From: JAJPKK01 sp963844635
GTDB lineage: Bacteria; Pseudomonadota; Alphaproteobacteria; Rhizobiales; Xanthobacteraceae
Length of the DNA: 64,000 nucleotides
NCBI GenBank assembly: GCA_963844635.1
Contig: CAWJPD010000005.1
Coordinates: forward strand, 310,001-374,000
Direction: 5' to 3'
In this document: positions 27,956 through 37,380 of the stretch, in pieces
Position numbering within the stretch: the first letter of the stretch is position 1
How the letters are laid out: the number at the start of each line of letters is the position of its first letter
The notes under the pieces: generated by a model
What the model was told of the DNA's origin: nothing
Seen by the model: the letters and a program-made list of their open reading frames with translations, nothing else
The model's database searches: none
Translations under genes and position numbers: made by a program

Positions 27956-29558
27956 TTATCTCGCACTTGACGCAGCGGCCATTGCAATGTGAAACTTGGC
28001 CCCGCCTTTCATCCCGGCGGACGCCGACAACTGACCTCCGTGACGCTCGATTATCATTTTGCAAATAGCGAGCCCCAATCCCATTCCGTTAGGCTTGGTG
28101 GTATAAAATGCATCAAATAACTCATTACTTTGACTCTGGTCTATGCCAGGTCCAGAGTTCCTCCACCTCAATAGTAATTTCATCTTTTCCATCAACAGTC
28201 GTCGTTATCGTCAAATTGCGAAGCTGATCTATTGTGCTCTGCATTGCTTCGATCGCATTACTAAAAAGATTAAACAGCACTTGCTGTAACTGATTCTCGT
28301 TGCCGAGCACGAAGGCGCGCTTCGAGGTTAGGTTCAAGCAACAAGTAATCCTTTGTTTGGCAAGCTCTCCGCGTACCGCATCCAGCACCATCACGATAAC
28401 GGCGTTCACATCGACAAAATCAAGTGGTTGATCAGGCTTCCGAAACAAAGCTCGCAGGCTTCCAACCACCTGAGTGCTGCGGTGCCTATCCAAAGCGATA
28501 CGATCAAGCGAAGCCCGTAATTTCATCAGTTCCGGCGGACTCTTCGCGAGCCAGAGGATGGCCGCATCACAACTTGCCGCAATGGCGCCCAATGGCTGTC
28601 TTAATTCGTGATCGACTGACGCTAGTACCGCCTCCAAGCTGATCAGCTTGTTGTCCCGTTCACGCTCCAGCATCACATTGGCGACAGCAAGCCGCCCATA
28701 CAACTTGGTGGTCTCTATGAGCAGAAGTACTAAAACGACTGTTGACGTGATGATGGAGAAAAATCGACCGGTATAAAAACCTACACTGAAAGGCGCATTG
28801 CCGAGCAAGGCTGTTAAAGCCAATTCTATGATGGAAGCAAGAGCAACGATCATAAGCCACTCATCCAACAGCGAGCGCCTGCAGACCCACAATGCTGCCA
28901 GCGGAATCGCGCAGATCAGCATGGTGCTCGGAATAAGCCAAGCGACAAGCGGGCTAAAACGATTCGAGTTAAGCTGGAGAGACGGCAAAAACTCCGCCCT
29001 CGTGGTAGAAATCCATACAAGAAAACAAACCAAAAACACTACCGCAGCGATACTCCAACTAACGACAGATATCGGCGACGTTTTTGATGAGATAGTTGTG
29101 AGCTTGTCTCTGTTAAACAACGTGTAACCTACCAGCGCCATCGAGTAGCCGAGGTGCCACAAGATGTAAAACCGTAGCGGCGCTTGAATACCACCGAGAT
29201 TTTGAGTTGGTGGAAATCCACCCGGAAACGTGAGCGCATGCGCCAGGATGATCAAGGACGAAAAAAGGTAGCCACACGCAAGAGTCAAAAGTGCTCGCGA
29301 AAAAGAAATCGAAAAGAGTGCAAGCAGCATCGCCGTGGTAATAAGGTCGGTAACGAAAATAGTGGCGTCGATGGCCGGAATGAAACCGGAAAGCGGTGCA
29401 AGGGGCCTGCTTGCAAATGGAGCCACAATTACAAATCCCATCAGCAAAGCTACAGCTCCGGCAACCGCCAACCAACTTTGCTGAGAGGTCGGTGGCAGAC
29501 TTGTGACCAACAAGTTATGTTCGTCCGATACCTTGCGTCGTAACAACGTTGTCTCCAC
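27956..29558 (-). pseudogene. MASE4-type membrane sensor histidine kinase, frameshifted
   Basis: The N-terminal ~270 residues form an MASE4-like multi-helix membrane sensor (ATIFVTDLITTAMLLALFS, LTLACGYLFSSLIILAHA). The kinase core has H-box SVDHELRQPLGAIAAS and N-box LFNLFSNAIEAMQS. At about 28160 one extra A breaks the gene: the first frame ends VEELWTWHRPESK, and the correct frame, SGPGIDQSQSNELF to NGMGLGLAICKMI, runs to 27956. Repaired, the protein is about 530 residues. It is paralogous to the kinase at 37381-38976. The H-box places both near the FixL/DctB-like HATPase group. Confidence 0.85.
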
Positions 29559-29738
29559 TCGGCTTTCGCCGCAGAGCGCGGGCTGCGCTCACCACCACCG
29601 ATCGGCAGGATTTTCCGATGATCATAGGCCGTTCTTCGATAGTAAGAAACCGGCCCCTAGGGACGGCAGCTGGACCACAGGCAGCCGGCGCGATCATAAA
29701 GGGAAGCTGCGGTACAATACGCTTCCCAATGGCCGCCG

Positions 29739-30599
29739 TCACGCCAAGGCGGGCGCCGTGCCGGAGGTAGGGTCAAGTCTCGCCGTAAGACTTGCGACCA
29801 GGACCTCACCATCGGTGACGTACCGATTGACGCGAGCCATGGCGAGTTCATCGCCGGGATGGTACGATGTGGTGCTGCCGATGACCTGATGTTTGGTCAG
29901 TTCCGAAACGATATAATCGCGTTCGGCGTTTGTATCAGCATCAGTCGCGTGAGTGATTTGAAATGTAAGCCGGGTTAGAGAAAAACCGGTGTCCTTCGTG
30001 CCGGCTCCGACCCACAGGACAAGCTCGTCGCCCGGCGGTCGTCCCGTATCGTGCCAAAAACCCGCTGTTCCGCCTGTTTCTTTTGCGAGGGCAGCGCTAA
30101 TCGCCCAGAATCGGACATGATGGCGTTTGCGTGGACTGTTGCCGATGGCCTTCTGGAAACCGATGTCCTGACCACGCCCGAACAAATACAGCGTACTGAA
30201 CGGCGCGGTTGGATACGGCCGGTTGAAAACGAAGGCTTGGACCATGCGCCATGAGCTGGTGAGACACAAGCGATCGGCCTCCAACCAGCCCGCTTGCGCG
30301 AAAGCGCCGCGGAGCTGTCCGAGATTGCCAATCAAGGCGAGGTTCACCGGGTCACCGGGCAAGCCATCGCCGGTCATCGCATAGCGTGGTACGCGCTGGT
30401 GCCGCAGCACCCGGAGGCCAATGCGGACCGCTCGCGGCAAAAGAATATACGCCGCAATGCCGTAGCTGATCCCCAAGGCGAGGATCCAAGGTAGTCTGCG
30501 GTCGACGAAATGAAAAACATCCACAATGAGCCAGACACTGACGACCCCTAATACCAGGATCGTCAAGCGTTGACACAGCCGTAGGAGCAATCTCATCAT
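29739..30599 (-). CDS. LssY C-terminal-domain membrane protein
   Basis: The 286-residue protein has two N-terminal membrane helices (LTILVLGVVSVWLIVDV and LPWILALGISYGIAAYIL) followed by an LssY-C-like soluble domain (PF14067) with NLALIGNLGQLRGAFAQAGW and ISAALAKETGGTAGFWHDTGRPP. Start 30599 is chosen because GGAAGGGG lies about 10 bases upstream, although the frame is open further. In other bacteria the domain occurs alone or after DedA/PAP2 membrane domains; its activity is not settled. It diverges from the AI-2E-family gene. Confidence 0.82.
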   Translation of the reverse strand: MMRLLLRLCQRLTILVLGVVSVWLIVDVFHFVDRRLPWILALGISYGIAAYILLPRAVRIGLRVLRHQRVPRYAMTGDGLPGDPVNLALIGNLGQLRGAFAQAGWLEADRLCLTSSWRMVQAFVFNRPYPTAPFSTLYLFGRGQDIGFQKAIGNSPRKRHHVRFWAISAALAKETGGTAGFWHDTGRPPGDELVLWVGAGTKDTGFSLTRLTFQITHATDADTNAERDYIVSELTKHQVIGSTTSYHPGDELAMARVNRYVTDGEVLVASLTARLDPTSGTAPALA

Positions 30600-30822
30600 C
30601 TGGCTCGCCCCTTCCAGAGTTCGCTGCACCTTGTCGCGAACGCGATGCGGGGACGAAGTTGAGCATGTGCCCCGACCCGTTCGTGAGCTGGTAATGGTGG
30701 CCCCGATACTATAACTTATCAATCGAATTCGGCACCGCCAGGACTACCGAGACTGGTACCCCGTCGGATGTCGCTGTTGGGACTGCATATGAGCGTATCC
30801 CGGTCGTCCCGGATGCTTGCAG

Positions 30823-31908
30823 ATGAACATTAGTCGCCCGATCTTATTCTGGACTGCGACGCTTGCTACTATCGTCGCCGTTATCGTCTTGTTACGCGAG
30901 GTTATGCTGCCCTTCGTCGCTGGGATGGTGCTCGCCTATCTCCTCAATCCATTGGCTAAGCGGATTGAGCGGTTGGGCATCGGCCGGTTGCCGGCGACGC
31001 TAAGCATCGTCGCTTTCGTCGTGGCGGCGTTGACCACGTTGATTGTCTTGACGGTGCCGATTATTTTCCGCGAGTTGTCGCATTTCATCGAAGACGTCCC
31101 GCTCTATATCCACCGAATGCACACGCTAGCTGCTGACCCAAGCCGTCCATGGCTGAGCAAGATGGTCGGCGAGGGACTGGGCGAGACCGAGCGCTCCATC
31201 GCTGAGTTAACGACATTTGCAAGCGGTTGGTTTGACGCCATTCTCCGATCTGTTTGGTCGGGGGGACGAGCTCTGATTTCGATCTTATCGCTTGGTGTGG
31301 TGGCGCCAATCGTCGCCTGTTACCTTCTCTACGATTGGAACAAAATGATTGCTACGATCGACAACTGGATCCCGCCAACACATCGGGAAACGGTACGAGG
31401 GCTTGCGCGCGAAGTTGACAAAACGACTGGCGGCTTCGTACGCGGGCAGGGCGCCCTCTGTCTCGTTCTTGCTGCGTACTATGCCGTCGCGCTGAGGTTG
31501 ATCGGTCTCGACCACGGGATCGTCATCGGCATTGGAGCCGGCTTGATCAGTTTCATTCCGTATCTCGGCGCGCTCTCCGGTCTCGTCATCGCCACCTCCA
31601 TCGCGATCGCGCAATTCTGGCCGAACTGGACGCCGATCTCGCTGGTGCCCGTCGTGTTCGTCGTGGGGCAATCCTTGTCTGACTATGTACTGTCACCCTA
31701 CTTCGTAGGCCGCCGCGTGCATTTAAATCCGGTTTGGGTGATGTTCGCGCTATTCGCCTTCGGCTATCTGTTCGGGTTCTTTGGCCTGTTGATTGCGGTG
31801 CCGGCTGCAGCGGCCATTGGCGTGGTGCTCCGTTTCGCCCTGCGAACATATTACGCAAGCTCGCTCTATGCGCTGTCGGCGGCCGAACCGCCCATCCCAA
31901 CCGAGTGA
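30823..31908 (+). CDS. AI-2E family (PerM-like) transporter
   Basis: The 361-residue integral membrane protein has about eight hydrophobic helices in the AI-2E/PerM arrangement: VMLPFVAGMVLAYLLNPLAKRIERLG near the start, a soluble insertion around residues 75-150, and ISFIPYLGALSGLV, DYVLSPYFVGRRVHLNPVWV and FGFFGLLIAVP toward the end. These motifs are family hallmarks. Members export small molecules or act as Na+/H+ antiporters; the substrate cannot be told. Start at ATG 30823 after a GC-rich leader. It is divergent from the LssY-domain gene across about 220 bp. Confidence 0.9.
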   Translation: MNISRPILFWTATLATIVAVIVLLREVMLPFVAGMVLAYLLNPLAKRIERLGIGRLPATLSIVAFVVAALTTLIVLTVPIIFRELSHFIEDVPLYIHRMHTLAADPSRPWLSKMVGEGLGETERSIAELTTFASGWFDAILRSVWSGGRALISILSLGVVAPIVACYLLYDWNKMIATIDNWIPPTHRETVRGLAREVDKTTGGFVRGQGALCLVLAAYYAVALRLIGLDHGIVIGIGAGLISFIPYLGALSGLVIATSIAIAQFWPNWTPISLVPVVFVVGQSLSDYVLSPYFVGRRVHLNPVWVMFALFAFGYLFGFFGLLIAVPAAAAIGVVLRFALRTYYASSLYALSAAEPPIPTE

Positions 31909-32055
31909 ATCCGGCATTCGACACAATTCGCCGCCGGCAACGCGCTACCAAGGGAGTTTGATCGTCGTCTCGCTTCGCGGCAGCCTGTCCATCGTGCAGC
32001 GGTCGAACGCTTTGCAAACGACCCGCCTCCGCATTTGTCGCTTCGATGAAAGGGA

Positions 32056-32997
32056 CTACTCTTGAAGATCGCCATAGGCGTTGTAGAGATCAGCAAAATC
32101 CGATGCTAATTCGTAACACAAGGTAAGCTTCCGTGTCGAAGGGACCCACACGGCATTGATAAAACCGCAACTTTGCATTTCTATCGTAAACGGTTCAGGC
32201 CAGACAAATTGATCGGCCGCATGGGCTGCGATGAGCTCCAAAAGCTGGATCGAACGAAACGCTCGGGCATGAATCTCCAGGTCACCATTGGCGTCGCCAT
32301 AGACGACCCGAATACTCGCTTTCGGCTGATCGGCGGCCCGCAAATGAGACTGGAGTACCATATCCCATGCATGTGCGGTTTTGCTGTAATCTGTCGCGCA
32401 ACTCGCCTGTCGATCCTCAGGGAGCTTGGTTTCATCGGCAAGTTGCCGGTATTTGTCCTTGTCAAAGCCTACCATCAAGCAAACAATCCGATATGCCCGG
32501 ACCAGATCAAGTCCGTGCTGGTCATAGTATAAGATCGGATTACCTTCCTTCTTGTCGCGCCGGTTCGACGTAAAAAAGCCCTGTGCCGCTTCCATCAGCA
32601 CTCGATCCGAAATGCCGGACTCTATTTTTAGCAGTCGTGTGGCAGCAAACGAATCTGCAGCGTCCTCTTCCCTGGCGAGGACCGGTATATCCATTTGATT
32701 TATCACGCCATGAGCCATCTCATGAAGAACAACAAACATCATGTTGCCGGCGACAAATTCTGCAAGCCGCCTGTGATAATTTGACGATTTGTTTCTGAAC
32801 TGCTGATGCTCGCCCAGTGCCAGTGCGGATCTGTCCACATTTGCTTCAAATTTTTCCGCATCGCTTGCAGTTGGTTGCGCCACAACCAGGCTGCTGCTGA
32901 GCAGCAGGGCCGCAACGGGAGCGATGCACGATAAACAAGGTGTCACCGCATCAACGTGTAATCCTCTGCATGTTTTGCTTCCCTGAAGCTCGACCAT
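32056..32997 (-). CDS. DUF4344-family putative metallopeptidase
   Basis: The 313-residue product has a hydrophobic export signal (IAPVAALLLSSSLVVAQP), then a zincin-like motif VLHEMAHGVINQMDIPVLAREEDAAD, that is HExxH plus a downstream acidic residue. The rest is DUF4344-like with YDQHGLDLVRAYRIVC and paired Cys (CLMVG, SCATDY), ending ELASDFADLYNAYG. Start 32997 follows GGAGGTCACC. It is downstream of and paralogous to the gene at 33063-34019 with a gap of about 65 bp. Activity is predicted only from the motif. Confidence 0.85.
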   Translation of the reverse strand: MVELQGSKTCRGLHVDAVTPCLSCIAPVAALLLSSSLVVAQPTASDAEKFEANVDRSALALGEHQQFRNKSSNYHRRLAEFVAGNMMFVVLHEMAHGVINQMDIPVLAREEDAADSFAATRLLKIESGISDRVLMEAAQGFFTSNRRDKKEGNPILYYDQHGLDLVRAYRIVCLMVGFDKDKYRQLADETKLPEDRQASCATDYSKTAHAWDMVLQSHLRAADQPKASIRVVYGDANGDLEIHARAFRSIQLLELIAAHAADQFVWPEPFTIEMQSCGFINAVWVPSTRKLTLCYELASDFADLYNAYGDLQE

Positions 32998-33062
32998 GGT
33001 GACCTCCACATACCGACCGGCGTTCTGTACACAAGGCGCGGCGCCGACATCTTGCAGATTAT

Positions 33063-34019
33063 TTACCTCTTTCGTTTTCCCCTACTTTCGGGCGTAACGC
33101 CATAGGAGCGATAAAGGTCTGCAAAATCGGCTGCCAATTCATAGCACAGTGTGAGCTTGTGGGTCGAGGCAACCCAGGCAGCATTGATAAAGCCGCAGCT
33201 TTGCATTTCCAATCCAAAGGGAGTGGGCCACGCCAATTGGTCGGATGCAAGTTCGGCTACAGGTTCCAACAATCCGATCGCGCGAGCTGCGTTAGCGATG
33301 ACTTGAAGCCGTTTATCCTTGCCGCCATCGCCGTAGGCTACACTAATCTCTGTTCTGGGCTGATCCGGTGCACGCCGATGCGGCGAAAGGGCCGCGTTCC
33401 AATTATTTAACGCTCTACTGTAATCTCCCTTACAGCTTTTCTGGCGATCTGCCGGTAGTTTCGTCTGATCTGCAAGAGCCTTGAATTTGTTCTCATCGGA
33501 GCCGACGAGATAGCAAACGAATTGATACGCGCGTTGCAAATCAAGGCCGTGTTCGTCGTAAAATGGGACCGTGTCTCCTTCTTTTTTATCGCGGCGGTCC
33601 GACATGAACCAGCCCTTAGCCGACTCGGCAACCACCTGGTCCGAAAAGTTGCTCCCCAGTCGAATTAACCTCGTAGCTGCAAAGGAGTTTGCCGCGTCTT
33701 CTTCCTTGCCAAGTACCAGTATTCCTTCCTCGGAAACCACCGCGTGGCCCAATTCGTGCAACAACACAAACAGCATATTACCGGCTACGAATTCGACCAG
33801 CCCTTGACGATCCTTTGCAGAAAGACGTTTGAACTGGGGACTGTCTCCCAATGCCAGAACAGCGGCGTCGATCCTGGCCTTAAGACCTTCCGCTTCGGAG
33901 GCGGCCGACTGCTGCGCCGAAACCGGCTTTGCGCCAGTGAAAAAAATGAAGGCTAAGAAGAAAGCAAGGCATCCCCGTCCCCACAATCTGGTGCAGTTGC
34001 GCTGCTGTATCCTTCGCAT
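33063..34019 (-). CDS. DUF4344-family putative metallopeptidase, paralogue
   Basis: The 318-residue protein has signal sequence LAFFLAFIFFTGAKPVSAQQ, zincin motif LLHELGHAVVSEEG with EEDAANSFAATRLI following, and C-terminal ELAADFADLYRSYG. It aligns along its length with the next gene, with the same Cys positions (FVCYLVG, SCKGDY). Start 34019 is favoured because GGAGGAGACAGCAA precedes it. Two such genes in tandem suggest a local duplication; the lower-case divergence between them (different linker and tail) implies it is not recent. Confidence 0.86.
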   Translation of the reverse strand: MRRIQQRNCTRLWGRGCLAFFLAFIFFTGAKPVSAQQSAASEAEGLKARIDAAVLALGDSPQFKRLSAKDRQGLVEFVAGNMLFVLLHELGHAVVSEEGILVLGKEEDAANSFAATRLIRLGSNFSDQVVAESAKGWFMSDRRDKKEGDTVPFYDEHGLDLQRAYQFVCYLVGSDENKFKALADQTKLPADRQKSCKGDYSRALNNWNAALSPHRRAPDQPRTEISVAYGDGGKDKRLQVIANAARAIGLLEPVAELASDQLAWPTPFGLEMQSCGFINAAWVASTHKLTLCYELAADFADLYRSYGVTPESRGKRKR

Positions 34020-34172
34020 TTGCTGTCTCCTCCTCATCGGATCATTCTTCCCCTTATCTGAAACAAACACCCGCAAGGATGCGATTAAAACAGCGTTGGT
34101 GGATCAACTCTCGTGCGTTCGCGGTATGTTTTCGGTGTTTCTGCTTGCCGCTGCGACAGCATCTTCCGGATG

Positions 34173-34370
34173 TCACACAAGGATTATCCACAATTCGGGA
34201 AGGATTGGCGAAGCGAGTGTCGACGCATTCTCCGTTTGGAGGGCTTGGTAAACTCCCCGGCAGTCTTTTGTTCTGGCGGGGGCAGCAGAAGCTGCGTCAA
34301 CTGCGAAACCTGACCACGCGCAGACCGCGCCGAATACGATGCTGAGGCCTGCGGGTTTGATCGCGTTCAT
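34173..34370 (-). CDS. Small secreted C-RG-Y peptide, possibly frameshifted
   Basis: The 65-residue product has a clear signal peptide (GLSIVFGAVCAWSGFAVDAASA) after AGGGAG and then KDCRGVYQAL, matching the CARGVYRAGC core of the peptide at 34550. After QAL the frame looks random, while a neighbouring frame reads PPNGECVD, resembling the AGPNG that follows in the relative; a one-base change there would give a better match. Secreted small protein of unknown function; the upstream region contains no other gene. Confidence 0.6.
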   Translation of the reverse strand: MNAIKPAGLSIVFGAVCAWSGFAVDAASAAPARTKDCRGVYQALQTENASTLASPILPELWIILV

Positions 34371-34549
34371 GACAATCTCCCTCTGCGTATTGTCATTTGA
34401 ACGAACGCATAGTTTGGAACATTCGGAGGAGCACATGTTTTGGGAGCATTCAAGAAGGCATTGCCATCCCAAAGGCTCCCATGTCAGCCAGTCGTGAAGC
34501 GCTCAAGCCTGGCCTCACGGCCATCTGACGGTGACTGAGTACCTGAGGC

Positions 34550-34738
34550 TCAATAACGCCGGACAACGGTGCGCCTTCCATAATACGGGTGCCGTACAAC
34601 TACGGAACCGTTAGGACCGGCGCATCCGGCCCGGTAAACGCCACGAGCGCACACGATTGCATTTGCATCGGTAGGTTTATACGTCATCGTCGAAGCGAAA
34701 GAAATGATGGCGAGGGCAGCAATTAACAATGTACGCAT
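34550..34738 (-). CDS. Small secreted C-RG-Y peptide
   Basis: The 62-residue protein starts at ATG 34738 behind GAAGGAG. The signal peptide (LLIAALAIISFAS) ends near DANA, and the mature peptide is about 35 residues: VCARGVYRAGCAGPNG then a basic Arg/Tyr tail (YYGRRTVVRRY). Two Cys eight residues apart could form a disulfide. Short proteins of this type recur in the Bradyrhizobium group without known function. It stands alone, about 180 bp from the neighbouring peptide gene. Confidence 0.75.
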   Translation of the reverse strand: MRTLLIAALAIISFASTMTYKPTDANAIVCARGVYRAGCAGPNGSVVVRHPYYGRRTVVRRY

Positions 34739-35452
34739 GGCTTGCTCCTTCATTCAGCGCGTTTTCCCAAGTTTACACAACGGTCACTCGAAATCTGGTG
34801 GAGTGGCACGGAATTTCGAGTGCCGCGATAGAGGCAGCATTTCAATCTGGCTTGGACTAATGGGTTATATCCCACTCTGCAGCCGTTTGTACCGCAACCA
34901 AGGTGATTGCGCTAACGCACCAGCCATCGTAGCAGCAGAGACACGTGACCGTCTCCTGACCTTTGGTACAGTGTCGCACTAGAGGCCAAAAGTTATCGGC
35001 GCGGGCGCAGCGAGTTATGGGGCCCGGTTGCGGGTCGTACTACCGATCGAGACCGTGATTGCCTGATGGAAACTCCCGGTCCGTTCTGTCCCGAGCGACT
35101 TCCCCAATAGACAGTATCCACACCAAATGTTGGGCAGTAAAACAACTCGCTCTTTCCCCAAGAGCGCGGCCCCGATCTCACCCCCCAGCCCCCCCGAGGT
35201 CGGGGCCAAATGCCGGAATCGAAAGGCGGCAGCTCCTCGCGTCCAGTTACGCGTGGTGCCGCGAAGGTTAGGAGCAGCGCCAATTAATTCTTTCAATTTT
35301 ATGAATAAATTCCGTTCGACCGCGACCCATAGCCGCATGTGTGTTAGTCGACTCAACTGGCTATTCAGAATGCTCGCAGCTACGCTGCGTTGGCGATATA
35401 GTGAGTTTTTTGAGACTTCTTTTGTCGGAAATTTTGTGCGGGGTGGCGTGTC
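34739..35452. other. Long intergenic region with inverted repeat
   Basis: No convincing gene occurs in these 714 bp. A 12-bp inverted repeat with one mismatch (ggccccgatctc at 35168 and gaggtcggggcc at 35196) encloses a C-rich loop. The frames crossing the region are Arg-rich and lack motifs. Confidence 0.4.
35168..35207. repeat. 12-bp inverted repeat with C-rich loop
   Basis: Arms 35168-35179 and 35196-35207 pair with one mismatch around a 16-base loop. No T-run follows on either strand, so a terminator is not claimed. Confidence 0.45.
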
Positions 35453-36087
35453 GTGTATTCCTCCGCGACCATTCACATTGTTGACGATGACGCATCGTTC
35501 TGCGCGTCAATGGGCGACTTCTTGAACGCTTGCGGGTACAAGGTTGCCATATACCAGTCAGCGACACAGTTTCTGCATTCAGTCCCGCGTGAGGAACCGG
35601 CGTGTATCCTCCTTGACGTGAAAATGCCGGGTCTGAGCGGGCCAAATTGCAAGATGATCTTGCGGAGTCAGGATGCACGTTGCCGATCCTGTTCGTGTCC
35701 GGACACGGGGATATTCCGACTACCGTGAGAGCGATTAAAGCCGGCGCAGAAGATTTTCTTCCAAAGCCCGTGCCTAAAAGTCGGCTGCTCGATGCAATTC
35801 AGCGCGCTCTTGCCCGTGGTGAGCGGGTGCGTGAAAGGGATCAGCGCATCGAGGGCCTGCGGCTGCTTCTCTCACGTCTAACCGAACGTGAGCACGAAGT
35901 ATTCTTGCTGCTGGCGCAAGGCAAACCACACAAATTGATTGCCCACGCTCTGGGCACCTCTGAGCGAACGGTCAAATTCCATCGACACAATGTCTTGGAG
36001 AAAATTGAAGTTCATTCCACCGCCGAACTGGCGGTAATTGCCGAACGGCTTGGTCTGCTTTCAAAAGCGCTGAATGCAGAAAGCTGA
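35453..36087 (+). pseudogene. FixJ-like response regulator, frameshifted
   Basis: The receiver domain starts IHIVDDDASFCASMGD with phosphoacceptor in ILLDVKMPGLSGP. One base is missing just after this, near 35645: the first frame runs on to 35728, while the correct frame continues QDDLAESGCTLPILFVSGHGDIPTT and the lysine KP, then the LuxR-type helix-turn-helix TEREHEVFLLLAQGKPHKLIA, ending at 36087. Repaired length is about 210 residues, typical for FixJ/TtrR. The GTG start at 35453 lacks a strong Shine-Dalgarno. It may partner one of the MASE4 kinases nearby. Confidence 0.85.
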
Positions 36088-36498
36088 ATACTGGTATTGA
36101 AACTCCGAAGTCGACTCGCAATCGCAATTAGAGGCCTGAAGTATTGGCGCCGCCGTGAAGGCAAAGGGATGCCGATTATCCTGGTCCCAGACCAGTGCAA
36201 CTGTCTCGGGTGCAGTCCTGGTAAACGTCTCGACACTCGAACAACGGCAACCGAGTCAGTCGACGACAGTCATGGTACCGCGCACGGCAAGCATTTGAGC
36301 ATCGCTTCCCGGGGGGTGTGCCGCTGTCGCGTTGCAAGTCGCAAGATCGGCCTCACTCGCATTGAGTATTGGGCTACTCAACGACAGAGACACCGCCATG
36401 AAAAGTGATACGAAGGGGAACGAGCGCTCACTACATTTCATGGTTCAGCCCCGGTTGGGTGCATACGGCTGCCAGCGGCGAACCGTCGCCGATGCACG
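36088..36498. other. Intergenic region with one doubtful small frame
   Basis: On the minus strand 36256-36441 encodes 61 residues with a signal-peptide-like run (FVSLFMAVSLSLSSPILNASEA) and a single Cys, but no clear Shine-Dalgarno or relative is seen. Otherwise nothing is recognised. Confidence 0.3.
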
Positions 36499-36756
36499 GT
36501 GCCCCCCTCTCTTCTATCGGATGGCTACTTCGTTCCGGACCCGACAACACTTCAACCCGGCTGGTCGCACCGTCTCTTGCACCGGTGCAAGCGACTGTGC
36601 CTGCACGGTGCCAAGACAGATCGAATCAGCCTACGCCCGCAAGGCGGCCGCTATCGGATGGTTACCACTGGAGAATGGTTCTGCCTGCATCGCGGCCTTA
36701 CTCTCGCCGAAGCGATCGACACGTTAAAGTCCGACGGATCGCTCCATCCCCTTTGA
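36499..36756 (+). CDS. Doubtful hypothetical protein
   Basis: This 85-codon frame ends convincingly (RYRMVTTGEWFCLHRGLTLAEAIDTL) but begins poorly, and an overlapping frame is open too. It could be the 3' end of a decayed gene. No motif, signal peptide or family is recognised. Confidence 0.25.
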   Translation: MPPSLLSDGYFVPDPTTLQPGWSHRLLHRCKRLCLHGAKTDRISLRPQGGRYRMVTTGEWFCLHRGLTLAEAIDTLKSDGSLHPL

Positions 36757-36955
36757 ACCCCGCAAGTCAGCTACCCCGCGGTGCCCACCGGCTGGATACG
36801 AGAGGAGTCGAGTCGGTGGGTAATCGCATTCCGGCGACACACGCTGTTGCCGCCGGACAATTGCCAGCCGCTCTACCTTGAACTCATTCGGTCACGACAA
36901 CAGCTTACGGCGCATGCCACCGCCTTTAAACCACCGAGATGAATGATAAGGCCGT

Positions 36956-37165
36956 TCAATAGCGATTTCCGCCGGTTTGACGATATCCAATGCCCCGCTG
37001 CTTGTTAACCTGCCGCAGGTACCTCGGGGTGTTGCAATAATGAGTGCCGTAAGTTCCACGATAACAGACCCTTGATCTCGCCGCCTGGACCGGGCCGGAT
37101 AAAATGCTCATATCGATAGTTGCAATCGTGGCCACTGTCGCAAGAAGAAGTATCATTCTAGTCAT
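36956..37165 (-). CDS. Small secreted C-RG-Y peptide
   Basis: The 69-residue protein starts at ATG 37165 with a strong GGAGG seven bases upstream. The signal peptide (MILLLATVATIATIDMSIL) ends near GPVQAA, and the mature part is VCYRGTYGTHYCNTPR followed by a basic, Tyr- and Gly-rich tail. The CYRGTY core parallels CARGVY at 34550 and CRGVY at 34173. It lies about 215 bp downstream of the MASE4 kinase end on the same strand, but the gap argues for its own promoter. Confidence 0.75.
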   Translation of the reverse strand: MTRMILLLATVATIATIDMSILSGPVQAARSRVCYRGTYGTHYCNTPRYLRQVNKQRGIGYRQTGGNRY

Positions 37166-37380
37166 GTTTAACCTCCATTGAGCTTCCACGTTGGGTACCA
37201 GGCTTTGCAAGCTATGCAAAACAAAGCCAAAGCTTTATTCGAAGGCGAAGATGCGCTTCCAATCATTCTTCATCCTGATCACGCGGCTTCGGCGCGGCGA
37301 TCGATTTCTAAGCTTGCGTCTCACTACACTTAACGGGACTTATCGGTCTGTCTACTGAACCTTAGGGCAGTATCGCTGCT

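Noticed and set aside
36405..36881. Hypothetical 158-residue protein on the plus strand
   Set aside because: Low-complexity Arg/Ser/Pro composition, no motif or Shine-Dalgarno, and it overlaps a better frame.
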